From positions 44,485,816-44,549,815 of the forward strand of contig CM037864.1 in assembly GCA_021292105.1 (NCBI GenBank): a stretch of DNA of 64,000 nt. The letters are read 5' to 3'. The translations under genes were made by a program, and so were the position numbers. The notes beneath the pieces are model-generated. The model was not told where the DNA came from and ran no database searches. It saw only the letters and a program-made list of their open reading frames with translations. Below are positions 21,091 through 34,000 of the stretch, piece after piece. Each line of letters opens with the position of its first letter. Position 1 is the stretch's first letter. Source of the DNA: Anadara kagoshimensis (Eukaryota; Mollusca; Bivalvia; Arcoida; Arcidae).

Positions 21091-22314
21091 TATACTGAAC
21101 CTAATCTCGGTTTCATGTCAAATTAAAAAGAAATCAACAGGCTGACCAATCAGAATTTCACTGGTACATTTTTAGTGTGCAAGGTTGTCATTTAGGTATC
21201 TTTTTATCGTTAAGTGTTTGATTTCGGTACAATTTCCATACAAAAAGTCCGAATTTTGTTTAGTATTTTTTAATTTAAAAAACCGTCAAAATTGGAATAA
21301 TACGTATTATTTGACCTTTTCATTTTATCCGTCCGTTTATCCGTTTTCGTATGGTACAAATTCGCCGCAAAGACGGGTAAATCCGTCGAATTGGTCAGCC
21401 TGAATCAAACGTATCAAAAACAAAATAAACATATAGGTTTACTTTAGAGGAGACAAAAACTACAGTAGTGTCGACCTCTTTGTCTAAAAGTTGGGTTTTA
21501 TATATGGTTCTCCTGTTGTGGAAGGAACGTGAATACTGAAAGACAAGGGAGCGCCACGAAAAGAAAGGATGTCGAAACAACAAGAACAAAATGTCTGCCT
21601 CCATGAAGTAAAACGTTTCTTGCAAATTTTTTGCAGATTAGAAATTTTGTATAACTTTTACACCGGTTCTTTGATAGAAAAATGCTTAGAATACTCAGGA
21701 AATTTGGTGTAAACAATCGTGTTGGATTGACATCTAGGTAAGAACAATAACTAAGCGTTGAACGAATATTATGCAACACTTGCCGATTTGACTGGTAACT
21801 GATGAAATAGATGTAGCATTAGAGGGTATATAGAAAATTACTTACTGTTAATATTTAATTTGCCTGGTAAATTCATGGGCTAGTGATGTTCCGAAACGGT
21901 GTGCCCAGCCGTCCATTGTGTGAAAATCGATCCTCTACCCAAATGAAAAAGCCGATGAAAGCAAAATACTAACATTATTCGTTTGCCAGATATTTATTTT
22001 TGCTGTTTCAGTGTTTCAGTAAAACCTAAATATATGCTTAATTCATGAATAATTGATAGTATTATTTCTTAATAGTGTTATTTTGATGGCAGATGTAGAC
22101 CTCATAATTTTCCCAGAGTGGAATAGAATAATGGTGTTTTATGACCCAGTGAAAATTCTATCACTTATTTGGAGGTGCCTAGTTCAGGGTACCAATAATT
22201 AAAGAAAATGTAGTACCCAGAGAAAACAACCATCGTTGACAGCAAACTGACAAACTTTCTCAAACAAAAGATCTGTGGAGTTAAACATTGAACTTAAACT
22301 TAAGTATCTACAGT
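21091..22314. other. Non-coding or 5' flank of PITRM1
   Basis: No clear coding exon. Two very short ATG-to-donor stretches are discussed in the findings as possible PITRM1 first exons (21591-21607 and about 21887). The left part contains a local inverted phrase (aggctgaccaat / attggtcagcct, 21140-21402). Confidence 0.4.
21139..21403. repeat. Short inverted-repeat element
   Basis: caggctgaccaatcagaatt at the left is mirrored by gtcgaattggtcagcctgaa at the right, enclosing about 230 bases. This resembles a small terminal-inverted-repeat element. Confidence 0.5.
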
Positions 22315-22614
22315 AGCTTGTTCCGTATGTGAGAGGTTGTGGGTTGACCCCCACCAGGGTCTGACAAAGATTTGAAAATAAGTAGTAACTGTTCTTTCGC
22401 CAAGCACTCAGGATTTAGAAATAAAAGTCACAGGGTCCTTATGAAGAAACTTTAAAAACTGATGCCCTGTGTCATGGCAGGTGTGGCAAAGAACCCTCAA
22501 TGCACACTGCCCTGAACACACTGCAAAGGTCAACATTTCTGCTGCTTCACCTATAGCTGGTGTCGTCTTGATATAAGTGTAATATTCTTCACTGGAATGT
22601 AAAATCTCATTCAA
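22315..22614 (+). mobile_element. tRNA-derived SINE, copy 1
   Basis: Begins with a head resembling the SINE at 57393 (gtatgtgagaggttgtgggttgacccc, a weak B box), followed by ctgttctttcgccaagcact, aaagtcacagggtcct, gccctgtgtcatg and a tail gatataagtgtaatattctt. Ends near a short caatca run. The A box is not clear. Confidence 0.75.
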
Positions 22615-22822
22615 TCAATGAAATGTATGTGGTGAGAGGCACAATTCAAGTATAAGTAAGGCCAAACAAAATAATTGTGTTTCCCATTTCCCGACTGGCC
22701 ATACCCATATTTTAGTACAGCACATTCTAAAGTTTTTTATGCTGTTTAACAATTTAATGTGTAATCTGTAAAAAAATGAGAAGAATTTTCTGAAAACTAA
22801 ACATGCAGCAATACCACTGCTA

Positions 22823-22988
22823 GGTTTCCACAATTTAAAAATTATTAGTAGCCAAATTTCCAAAATTTTTGAAAATATAGTGCTTTTTAAAGTAAATTTT
22901 CACAAGTTTGCTAAAATAGGTTACTTTTTGAAAGAATTTCTCAGAAACTAGTAGCCAATGGCGATTTTGGCTACCAGGAATGGAAACA
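22823..22988. mobile_element. MITE-D, copy 1 (166 bp)
   Basis: Starts ggtttccac and ends atggaaaca, flanked by TA on both sides (likely TA target duplication). The body (aaatatagt.ctttttaaagta, agtagccaat.g.gattttggctacc) matches 63748-63917 closely. It lies about 135 bp before PITRM1 exon 2, in intron 1. Confidence 0.8.
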
Positions 22989-23124
22989 TAGCCACTGTGA
23001 TAAAGATAATAAGTAAGAATAAGTTTTACAGTGAGTATAAGTTTTACATGTGCATGCATACCTTTTAAGAAAAGTTCCTTTGTGATAATTTTTTATTGAA
23101 AACAAATATTGTGTTTATTTCCAG

Positions 23125-23227
23125 GAAATGGAATGTGATTGGAAGTTGTAGGGGATGTAGCAATGTTCAAGATGCTGTCCGACAACTACAACCTGATGAT
23201 AAGTTACATGGGTACACAGTAAATAAG
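23125..23227 (+). CDS. PITRM1: PITRM1 exon 2 (first exon seen)
   Basis: Acceptor tatttccag before it and donor aag|gtaacc after it. Begins with the last base of a split codon, so exon 1 must end with two bases of a codon. Encodes the end of the targeting region and HGYTVNK, the start of the mature protease. Confidence 0.9.
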
Positions 23228-26200
23228 GTAACCTATTATAACAACATAACATTGGGAGGGAGGAATCACCTCCTTACTTCTTTTGTAATTGTTTTGTTTT
23301 TGGTAGAATTGTTTTGAAATTTAAATGTATAAGTTTTATAGAAAAGGCCTGTCAAGACTGGTATGTATACAAAGTGTAATCATGTGCCAATTAATATTTT
23401 AAGATACCTTTGCTACATGCCTTGCTTTTACTGACAAACTTATGAAAAACTCTTTGCCATGAATTTCTAAATGCTGAGTGCTTGACAAAAGAACAGTTAC
23501 TACCTTTTTCCAAGTCTTGATCAGGCCCCCTTCAGGATTTGAACCTGTAACCTCCCACATGCTAAGTAAGAACTCTGCCAACTAAACTACCACAGTGGTC
23601 TCGTTAAACAGACATGTATACAAACTTGAAAGTAATTGACGGCTGTGGAACATTTCTTTTAATAGAAGTATAGGGGTTTAAGTTCACTGACTGCACTTAT
23701 GTTTTACATGTCTAACGAGTTTTGATTAGTTGAATCTGTTGATTTACTTGAAGTTTTATATGTTAAACATAATTTATGATTGGTTGAATTTTTTGATTTA
23801 TTTATCATATTAGGTAGTTGAAATACCTGAGTTTTCCCTAACAACTGTTGCATTGAGACATGATAAAACAGGTGCCCAACATTTACACCTAGCAAGAGAT
23901 GATGACAATAACACATTCAAGTAAGAATATAATACCTGGTGCAATAAACATGTATATAGGCAGACTTGGTCTTGATGAGCTTTTTCAGTTGATGGTCATG
24001 GGTTCAACCCCAGTAATGACTCGTTTAAAGGCACACTTGACCGGGTGTAGCTGTTGTCAGTTTTAAAGATGATTGTCATGGCTTCAAACCCCATTCTTTA
24101 CTTTAAGAGGAGATTTTTTATTACCGTACTCATCTCCCAGCCTTGGCCTATGAAGGCCTTGTTACGAAATTGTTTTTAATCAACATGAAAACAGTTAAGT
24201 TGCTAAAGATACATGTTCTTCTGTAGAGTTTGAATCAAATGTACTGTAGTCCCCCATGGTGATTTTTGAAAATTAAAAAGGAAATGATTTCGTGCTGGTA
24301 AAATTATATGTATCATATTCAAATAAGTGGAATGTACTATATCTGAAAGTAAGTGAATAATTGTTTTAAGCCACATCAGCATTTATTCATCTATTGTAAC
24401 TAGAATATATGAAAGAATTTGTACAAAAAAGCAGGCTGCTTACAAATGAATTGTTGACTCAGGGATATTGCAAGCCTAGGCTTATCAAGGCCATCAAAAA
24501 GTTTATGGCCGTCATCACAGTATCGTTGATAAGTTTGATGTCTCTGTGTCCAGGATTGCCCTGGATATATTTGATGTCCCATAGTTCCATGTTCCTTTCA
24601 CACAATTTTGATTGCACATGTGACATTTGTAGGTAGCTAAACAAGAGGTGCTTACCCTTCCGGAGCACCCAGCCTCATTTCCCTGATGGAACTTCACATG
24701 TCTAGCCTGACTTGTCAGTTTCAAAGTTTTTACTTTGCTATTGGATTGTGATTCGGACATAGATTACATGTACTATGTTTGTTTTTTATTAGGAAAGGCA
24801 TCGTTAAACATGAATGGACATTATTTTCCTTGTAAATTTTTTGCTTCTATTTTGTACAGATTTAATTTATTTTTGTTGTTGTTGTATTTACAGTGTTTTA
24901 TTTAGAACCACACCTATGGATAATACTGGAGTGCCACACATATTAGAACACACCACTTTATGTGGCTCTAAGCAGTTTCCTGTCAGAGATCCATTCTTTA
25001 AAATGTTGAATCGCTCACTAGCAACATTTATGAATGCCATGACAGGTAGCTATAACATTAGAATGTTTAGAAATTTGAACATGTACCACCTCTGAAATTG
25101 CAGCATGAAGTATTCGTTCGTTCGTACGTTCATTCATTCATTCATTCATTCATTCATTCATTCATTCATTCATTCATTCATTCATTCATATACAACATTC
25201 ACACACATACACTCAGCATTCTTCATTTTAATCTGTTTAAAATGAGAGAAATTGTAACTAAGTATAGCAAACTTGTATGTTATTGTTAAAGGGGAGATAA
25301 CTTAAAATGTCCTATAAAATGAATTGTATAAAAAAGAAAAGTTTGTAAAGAAGATGTGGCTTTGAGCAATTGAGGAGAGTTAGTCAAAGCAATATTAGTT
25401 AACAGATTTCTCTAATTAAGGATACAGTAAGTTTAATCCTTACAAGGTTTAACATTACATAGAAGATCTTACATGAGTGGTTATGTAATATTAAATTTAT
25501 TCAAGGGTTTGATAAAATCGATACTACATTAGCACAAATGCAAGATTCTGTTTATTGTTTAATATAGAAAAACCCCATTTTTAAAGCATCAGCCATGCTG
25601 AATGCTTTATAGCGATCGTTGGATTTTTTTGTATTTAGCGCCGCTCTCATTTCACCTTGACAGCCAATCAAATCCTTCGTTTCGACTGAAATTACGGGAA
25701 TTTCCATGTACGGTATCCCAGGTATGTATAAACTCTAATCTGAGTGATTGGGTCTCCCGGAAAGTTACGAAAGCAATGTTTCATCATGTACACATGTGCC
25801 GATCTGAAATATATTCATATGCGTGTTAGTCCGTAATTGTTTTTGCTGGATATATATTTTGATTCTTCACTTTTGTATGATAATGTTAAGATAAAAACCA
25901 TAAAGTATACGCCCCTCGAAAAACCCAACAAAAATGACGATCTTGTCAGTTCGCGCCGACGTTCTTCTTTTTGACCTACAGTGCTGTACACAGTCGCCGC
26001 CATATTGGATTTTTTTAATTTACGCAAAGTGACATCGATAAATAAACACAAAGTATGCTCATCAAACAATTTTTAAGTTAAATAACTTTAAACATGGATC
26101 ACATTTGATGATAAATTATATATATTTATGAAAATTGATTGTTAATAAGGATATCCCGACCTGGTTCATTAATATTCATCATAACGTCACGAGGATTTTC

Positions 26201-27369
26201 CCGCTTTCATTGGGTATTAATATTCATTCCTGTCAGTTTGCCGGTGGCGAAATTATGCATAACAAAAAAGTAGAAATCAAAGATTAATCCCAAAAATGTG
26301 ATACGAAACTGAAAGAAGAAGTTTATTTACAAGTTATTGACTATGTTGATAAATCGTTTGTTGTGTACTGGATATCAATACCGTAGTTCGTATGCAAATT
26401 AGCCATGTGTTTGGGGGCATGCCTGCATTTGACACCCGATGCCCCTGCTCAAATGTATTCACATAGCGTAGTGACTGACCTTTTTAGTCCAGTACACACC
26501 TTGCCCCTTTTAAAATGATCATGACACCCTGTCCTTTTCGGTTATCAGTTTAATATAAAAACGGCATGCTTTATTCTCGAATCTCTGCAAATACTTCCGA
26601 TCTTCCGCACACACTCCACTTCTCACCATATGTCTCCGAAGACAGACAATTTCATCATCAATGTTCATTTAAATACATTTTCCAGTTGTTTATTTTGAAT
26701 CAACAAAATAAATCGCAAGAAAGAACAACTTGAAATCAAAATCTAAACAAAACTGAAAAAAAACGATGTTTTAAAATTTTCAGATAAAATTTATTTACCT
26801 TGTTACAAGTCCTTATTAGATCGTTTTTACAGTGGATATCCGATTAAAGTTGTTGTCAGTAGTTTAATCCATGGTTTTTACAACCTTTAATTTCTTTTCA
26901 TGAAGCCACATTACTTTATTTCACATAAAATGAACAACTGGGCATGCAGGAAACAAAACCTTAAGTTCTTCCGATTTCTAGAGCATCGTTGGTGAAGTAG
27001 AACAGAAACTAAGGGCGGGGAAAATAGGGTACCAATCTTGTGAACTCAACTCCTCTTACAGTTTTCAACCAAAAACCTTGAAACAATTTATATATATTCA
27101 ACAATAATTTTAAATACATTTAAATTATTTCTAAAACAAAGGTTTTATTTTTTTTTTTTTTTTTTTTCAAATTAATTGTGAATTCAATGAATAAAATTAA
27201 TGACTTCAACAATGGTTAATCTGTCAATTGCAAGTCAAGGGAAATAGCTGGTCATGGTGAAAGTTTTTTTTGTGATGATGACACTATGTCGATGATGATG
27301 TGGCATGATGATCTGGTGAAGATGATGCCAATAATAATGATGATGATGACATTCAGTTCTGCTGCTGCC

Positions 27370-27402
<33 letters not shown>

Positions 27403-28035
27403 ATGACATGAGGAGATATAATGATGATGATGTGACATGAGGAGATATGATGATGATGTCACCATGATGATGATGTGACACGAGGAGATATGATAATGAT
27501 GCTGATGATGGTGATGACATGAGTTCTGTTGATGCCGATGATGATAATGATAATCGTGATGAAGAAGATGATAGTGATGGTGGTGATGAAAATAAGCTCT
27601 GCTGCTATGAATGATGATGGTGATGATGACAATGTGACTTGACTAACTATGATGATGATTATGATGGTGACATGAGTTCTGTTGCTACCGATGATGATGA
27701 TGGTGGCAATGATGACATTCAGTACTGCTGAGCACTGCCGATAGTATGATGATGATGATGATGGTGGTGGTGATGACATTCAGTTCTGCTGCTGTCGATG
27801 ATGATAATTATTTAGGATGATGATGATGACAAAGCCAATGTCTTCATGCTGATGATGTGACATGATGATGATGATGACATTCGTTACTGCTGCTGCTGAT
27901 AATGATGATGATTATGTGACACAAAGAGCTATGATGAGATGTGACCATATTAATGATGTAACATGAGGATTTCTGAAAATGATTTTTATAATGGTGGTGG
28001 TGATTGTCATGGCATGGGTTCTACTGCTGCTGCTA

Positions 28036-28070
<35 letters not shown>

Positions 28071-31000
28071 ATCTTCATTTTGATTATCAAAATGTGATAT
28101 GAGAAGTGATAATGATGATGATGGTGGTGATTACAGATCCAGTTTGGGTTTTCTTCCAGTCAACTGGGTTTTAGTTGAGTTATGCCCCTTTCAGTTTGTG
28201 GATTTTATCAAAATGATGGTTTCTCTGGACTTTTTTCCGTTACGCTTGAGATATTTCACTCAGATTTGGGGTCGGGTGAATACAATTTTTCTCTCTTGGT
28301 TTTTCAAAAATTGAAAATTTATATTTATGCGAATTACTTAGTTTACTCAATTGATAAACATTGCGTGGCATGTCCATTTTGACCATTGTAACATATCTAT
28401 ATGTTAGAACCTAACAACTTGCATAAAAAGCAGACTTGTTGTTAAAAGCTTCCCGATCACAGTATCTATTATTTGCATGATTTTCATTTGTTACTGATTC
28501 ATTAGACAAATCTCAGTTTCAAGTGCACATTTTTTTTATCAAATTGCTCAGTTTAGCTGATGCTTCAGTACCTTCAGTACTTTGATTGTTTTTAAAAGTG
28601 TTTTCTCGCCTACAATTAATAGATCAGCAAAAATGTCTGCAAATTTACAAGTCTAAAATATGATGTCATAATATGCTAAACACAATTGTGTAAAATCAGT
28701 AACCAAGGAAACATGTGTGTAATATTATTTTTATTACATTTCATTCTTGTATTGATTTTTGGGGTGGTTATACGATAATATAAAATATGGATATTCTGCA
28801 TTAATTGATATTTACTTTGTATTATTATTTAGCTAGTGATTGGACAATGTATCCCTTCTCCACACAAAACAAAACAGATTTTGAGAACTTGATGTCAGTG
28901 TACTTAGATGCTGTTTTTTATCCACAACTTAGAGAACTAGATTTCTGGTAAGACAGTTATATGAATTAGTCAAAAATTCTAAAACCACAACCAGATATAA
29001 GAAAATCTTGAGTACAAAAATCTAAATCCATTATATGATACTCTCCATTTTCAGTGACAGGTGTCTGTCTGTTTGTCTGTCATCCATCTGTTCCCTGGTG
29101 ATTTCCAAATTACTTGAGAACAGATCAAATGATTTTGTTTCAAACTTTGCAAATTAGTTCAGTACATGTACTATAAAATGCAGGTCAAGTTTGATTTACA
29201 GAACAATGTAACTTTGTATGTAGTTTAAAGATAAACCAAAAAATAATCAAAATTAAAAAAAAAACTATAGGGGATGCTAGATGAAAAAAATTAAATAAGA
29301 ATACCTATCAAATGTTTAGTACTATGTTATCTATATTTCCATTCCTGATAGCCATCGGCTATTAGTTTCTTAGAAATTCTTTTTAAAAGTAACATATTTT
29401 AGCAAATTTGACACTATGAATTCTTTTTTTTTTAGCCAGGAAGGTTGGAGATTAGAACATGAAAATCCACAAGATCCAAATTCACCACTAGTGTTTAAAG
29501 GAGTTGTTTATAATGAAATGAAAGGTGTTTTTGTAAGTCATACATTTTTATTTGTATCTGCAATTAAAGTAGGAATATACATGTATACTGATATATACTT
29601 CCCTCTTATCCTATATATCCCCAGGTCTAGGTCAATCTCACCTGAAAAGTGTAGCATGACAAGACAACACCAAAAACAATTCATCAGTGTTGGTGACTAC
29701 AATCCCATGACTTGTTATGTAAAAGCTTGGCAAACCCCTCCCAAGCTACACATTTTTGTGGATTATTGAGTAATTAAGGAGTTCTGAAAAATTTTGATAT
29801 GGAAATTGGCCCAGTTGCCGGGTAGATTATTGATACGGCTTTTTAGCCCTAGGTCTGATATGGTTTAATGGTCAATGGCAACATCACATATGCAGAAATG
29901 CACATATGAATTGAATGTATTTGATAAATAGAAATATATACTGTGTGTTGATATTAACTTGTGTATTGATAATCACACTTTTTGTTGATTTTATACTCAG
30001 CAGAATACAAGCCCTCCGTTCTTTAGAGTTGAGTAATAGTGTTTATAACGTCCCAGTCAAGAATATTTCACTTATATTGAGACATTGCTAACTATAGGCA
30101 AAGGTGCAGAAATTTAGCCTGTCATTGCACTGATGGCATAATACAGCAGGGTTCTTTATAGTGCCATGTCTACCATGACATGGGACCTTGATTGTTTTGA
30201 GTTCCCATCAAAAAGAACCACAATTTTCATTTCGTAATGTCAAGTGCTTGGTGAAAGAACAGTCACTACCCACTTTCAAGTCTTGGGTCAGACCCGGCAG
30301 GGGATCAAACCCACAACCTACCACTTAAGGACCGAGCACTCTACCAACTAAGCTACCACAGTGGTTCCAGCCCCTTTAGAAATGATTACAATAATTAGTT
30401 GCACCTGTTTGCCAAATGTAGAGATTTTGTTTGTGATAGTTATGGAAAAATTTTAAACTTGAATACACATAATGTACAATATTTCTGACAGACTCAAAAT
30501 GTATGTGACTGCCAGCAACTGATTACATTTCCATTTGAGACAATAGTTCCATCAAATGGTATATTTTAATCAGACTGGAATATCAGAAGAATACATCTTT
30601 CAGGATAACACATGGTACATGTACATGGTTGAAACTCGTGTTTTGACAAGGAGAACACAATAATCAAGATATTTACTTTAATGATGTTATACATTGTATT
30701 TACTTTTAGTCTAGCTCACAGAATATATTTATGCAAGCTGTGCAGAACAAGTTGATACCAGACCATACCTATGGTGTCGTATCAGGAGGGGATCCAGCAT
30801 ACATCACAGATCTGACATGGAAACAGCTTAAAGAATTCCATTCCACACATTATCATCCCAGTAACGCTAAGTAAGTATATCTGCTGTACAATAAATCCTG
30901 CTAAAACTGTACATGATCCAGTAAACAAAACTGATGCCTCATTTGTCAACTACAACATTGTGACTTGTGACTCTTATGTGGTCATCCTCTCTGTAATGAC

Positions 31001-34000
31001 AATATGACCTGAATATACATGGAGTGAAATAAGTTTTTACATTCCAGTCAAGACTGAAATGTCACCAGCTGTAGGTAATGTTACAAAAATATTGCAGAGA
31101 ATGCTTGTTTTTGTCACATTTCTATCTTTTGATGAAGTTTGTTTGGTATCTGTATCTTATATTGCATATACATGTATATGGAGGCAGTCAGTTCATGGAT
31201 GGTAGAGGAACCAAGAGTGCCTGTTCTCACATATGAGACATGGAAAACCACTAACCTTCGGCAAGTGATCTGACAAACTTTCTCACACTAGGATCTGTCC
31301 CAAGTAGGATTCGATCCTGAGGCAGTGAGTGGCATTGTTATTAGTAAGGGTGTGCTTTATCCTACTTGTCCTTATGAAATAGATTGTCTCAATGTCAATT
31401 GCATAAAAGACAAACACAACCTATAAAAGTATTTATTCCCAACATATTTTATGATTATTTTTACAGATTCACTACCTATGGTAATTTTCCATTAGAAGGT
31501 CATCTTGAATACATAAATACAAAATACTTGGAGAATTTTGACCAGATACAAGTGAATACAGCTGTCCCAAATCAACCAAGATGGACAAAACCAGTATGTT
31601 AACCATATTTTCTGCATTATTTTGTTCCTGACAAAAATTGTATAAAATTTAACTTGTCCCAATAATTGTGTTTTTGTTTAATTTTTTCATGCCACATCAG
31701 CTGATTTCAGCCACTGATGACAGATTTTTTACAAATCTCAAGAATTCATTCGAATGCAAGTTTATGTACATGGTGTGGAAGAATTTTGCAAGAGTTTATA
31801 CCAGTAATTTCCTTTTTATTAGTGCACATTAATGGCCATGTTAAGAGTGGTACTAAACGTAGACCATCTACTAACAATGTCATAGATGAACATCACAAGA
31901 TGTGTACTCCAGAAAAAGCATACCAATGGTCAATACCTTCATTTTCTACTTATGACCATTGTATTTGAACAAATGTTTGATAAATAGTTTGCCATATTTA
32001 TTTATGTTAACTTTGTCTATCTACACTGGTGCCTTGTAACCTATTTTAATAGATAGTTACACAAAGTTACATGTGACATCCTTTAGCGTTTCTAATCACC
32101 CAATTAGTTCTTGTAAATGGATATCGTAACTTCACCTCAGTGGTTTGATCATATGATGAGACATACATACCCTATTTAGTGTACCACAGTTAAGTATTTC
32201 TTTTGGTGTTTTCAGAAAACAGAACATATAACCTGTCAGCCGGACCAAATGGCACCTGACCCAGATAAGCAGACGACAATCTCTGTCAACTTTCTTCTTT
32301 CTGAGTATGTATACACATCAGACATTTCTGAGTCTTAAATAAAGGTCAAAATACATATTAAATATTACAGAGGTAAAAATGTAAGCAGTATATCTTTTAT
32401 TTGGTCTTATTTTAACGATATAATTCTAGAAAATCTTCAGAGCTATATGTTTAATTTAGAGCTTCCAACTTCACAATTAGTTTCGAAAAGTAAATTATAG
32501 TAAGATTTCATTAATTGGCTTTGATATTCTGTGTTACCATAAATCAAATTTTTTTTTGCGTTGTGCAATTTTTGCAAATTTGGTGAAAAAATAGGTGTTA
32601 TTATTTTTGTGATTTTATTTTTGCAATCTTGAAGAATGAAACATAGTAAAAATTTGCTAGTTCTTGTTAAATGAGTGTTACTTCATAGAAATACAGGTCA
32701 GACTTAAAATACTTTGACGAAATTACTGTAAAATAAAATTGAAGTTTTTTTGCGAAAAATTAAAATAAAGTTAAATCACAACAAATATATATTATTGTAG
32801 TTGTGTATCTGTTACCATGGTAACTTAACTTTTGTTTTTTATAGTATTACAGACATATTTGAAGCTGTAACATTGAAGATAATAAGTACATTACTGACAG
32901 AGGGAGACACATCACCGTTCTACCAGTCACTTATAGAATCTAATTTAGGATCAGACTTTGCACCAGTAACTGGGTAAATAATATATTACAAATAAATTTG
33001 GTACATTACACCCCTACTTCCCATATCTGGTATTTATCTCACCCCCTGGGTTCTGACTTTGCACCAGTAATTGGGTAAATAATATACAATGTATTACAAA
33101 TTCAAGCTTAAATTTGGTACATTACACCCCTACTTCTCTTATCTTGTAGTGGTCTCATCCCCTGGCTTCTGACTTTGTACAAGTAATTGGGTAAATAATA
33201 TATTACACATTATACATCAGGGATATATATTGTGCCAAGCCCACCGTGACATGGGACCTCATTAATTTCAAGTTCCCATCCAAAAGAATGCCGAGTGCTT
33301 GGCGAAAGAACAGTCACTACCTACTTTCAAGTCTTGGGTCATGCCCAGTCAGGGCTCGAACCCACGACATCCCTCTTACATGGTGAGCACTCTACAAACT
33401 AAGCTACCGCAGTGGTTCACTAGGCTGAGGACATATTTATATATTGACAAAATATTGATTCACATACAGTATATTTTGAAGGACACTAACAATTCCATTT
33501 CTTTTGTATTTAAACATTAAAGGTATGATGGAAATTCAAAAGAAGCAGTGTTTTGTATTGGATTAGAAGGTATACATCAAAATGACATTGATAAAGTCAA
33601 AGACATCATTTTTAAAACGTTTGATAAAGTTATCAAGTAAGTCATATAAAAACATGTACAGTCCAACCTGCCTTAAAGGCCACCTCTATATGAGGGCCAC
33701 CTGTCTTATAAAGGCCAGTAGAACATGTATCCCAATTATTCTTTATTCATATTGTTTGAACCTGTATATAAAGGCCACTTTTACTGGTACTCTTTGGCGT
33801 CCTTTATAGACAGGTTTGACTGTATCTGTAAAATTTAAGTTTTCTTGTCTTAACAAAATTGTTTTTCTGTAAAATTATAGCTTATTTATCTTTCTATCAA
33901 AATAGTTCCTTTGTAAAATCAGTATCTTCCTATTCACAACATGGTCTAGAATTTGCAAAGACTTCACATAACTATAGGTATAACGAAACATGTTACCGTT

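Larger units (their letters stand above)
25046..28832 (+). other. PITRM1 intron 4, the longest (3.8 kb)
   Basis: Contains an (attc)n microsatellite, a CpG-bearing promoter-like stretch (about 25590-26600), a poly-T run (27147-27168) and a long (gat)n array (27240-28130). No further PITRM1 exon is needed between exons 4 and 5, as the phases match. Confidence 0.8.

Noticed and set aside
21570-21710. Frame starting MSKQQEQNVCLHEVKRFLQI as a gene start
   Set aside because: Only about 46 codons, weak donor, and its phase does not fit PITRM1 exon 2.
27235-27779. His/Ile-rich minus-strand frames (possible metal-binding protein)
   Set aside because: Antisense translation of the (gat)n array.
29416-29769. 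117-codon frame as a separate gene
   Set aside because: It is PITRM1 exon 6 read through into the intron after the gtaagt donor.
31717-31968. 83-codon frame as an extra PITRM1 exon
   Set aside because: Exons 8 and 9 join in phase without it and nothing in the family corresponds to it.
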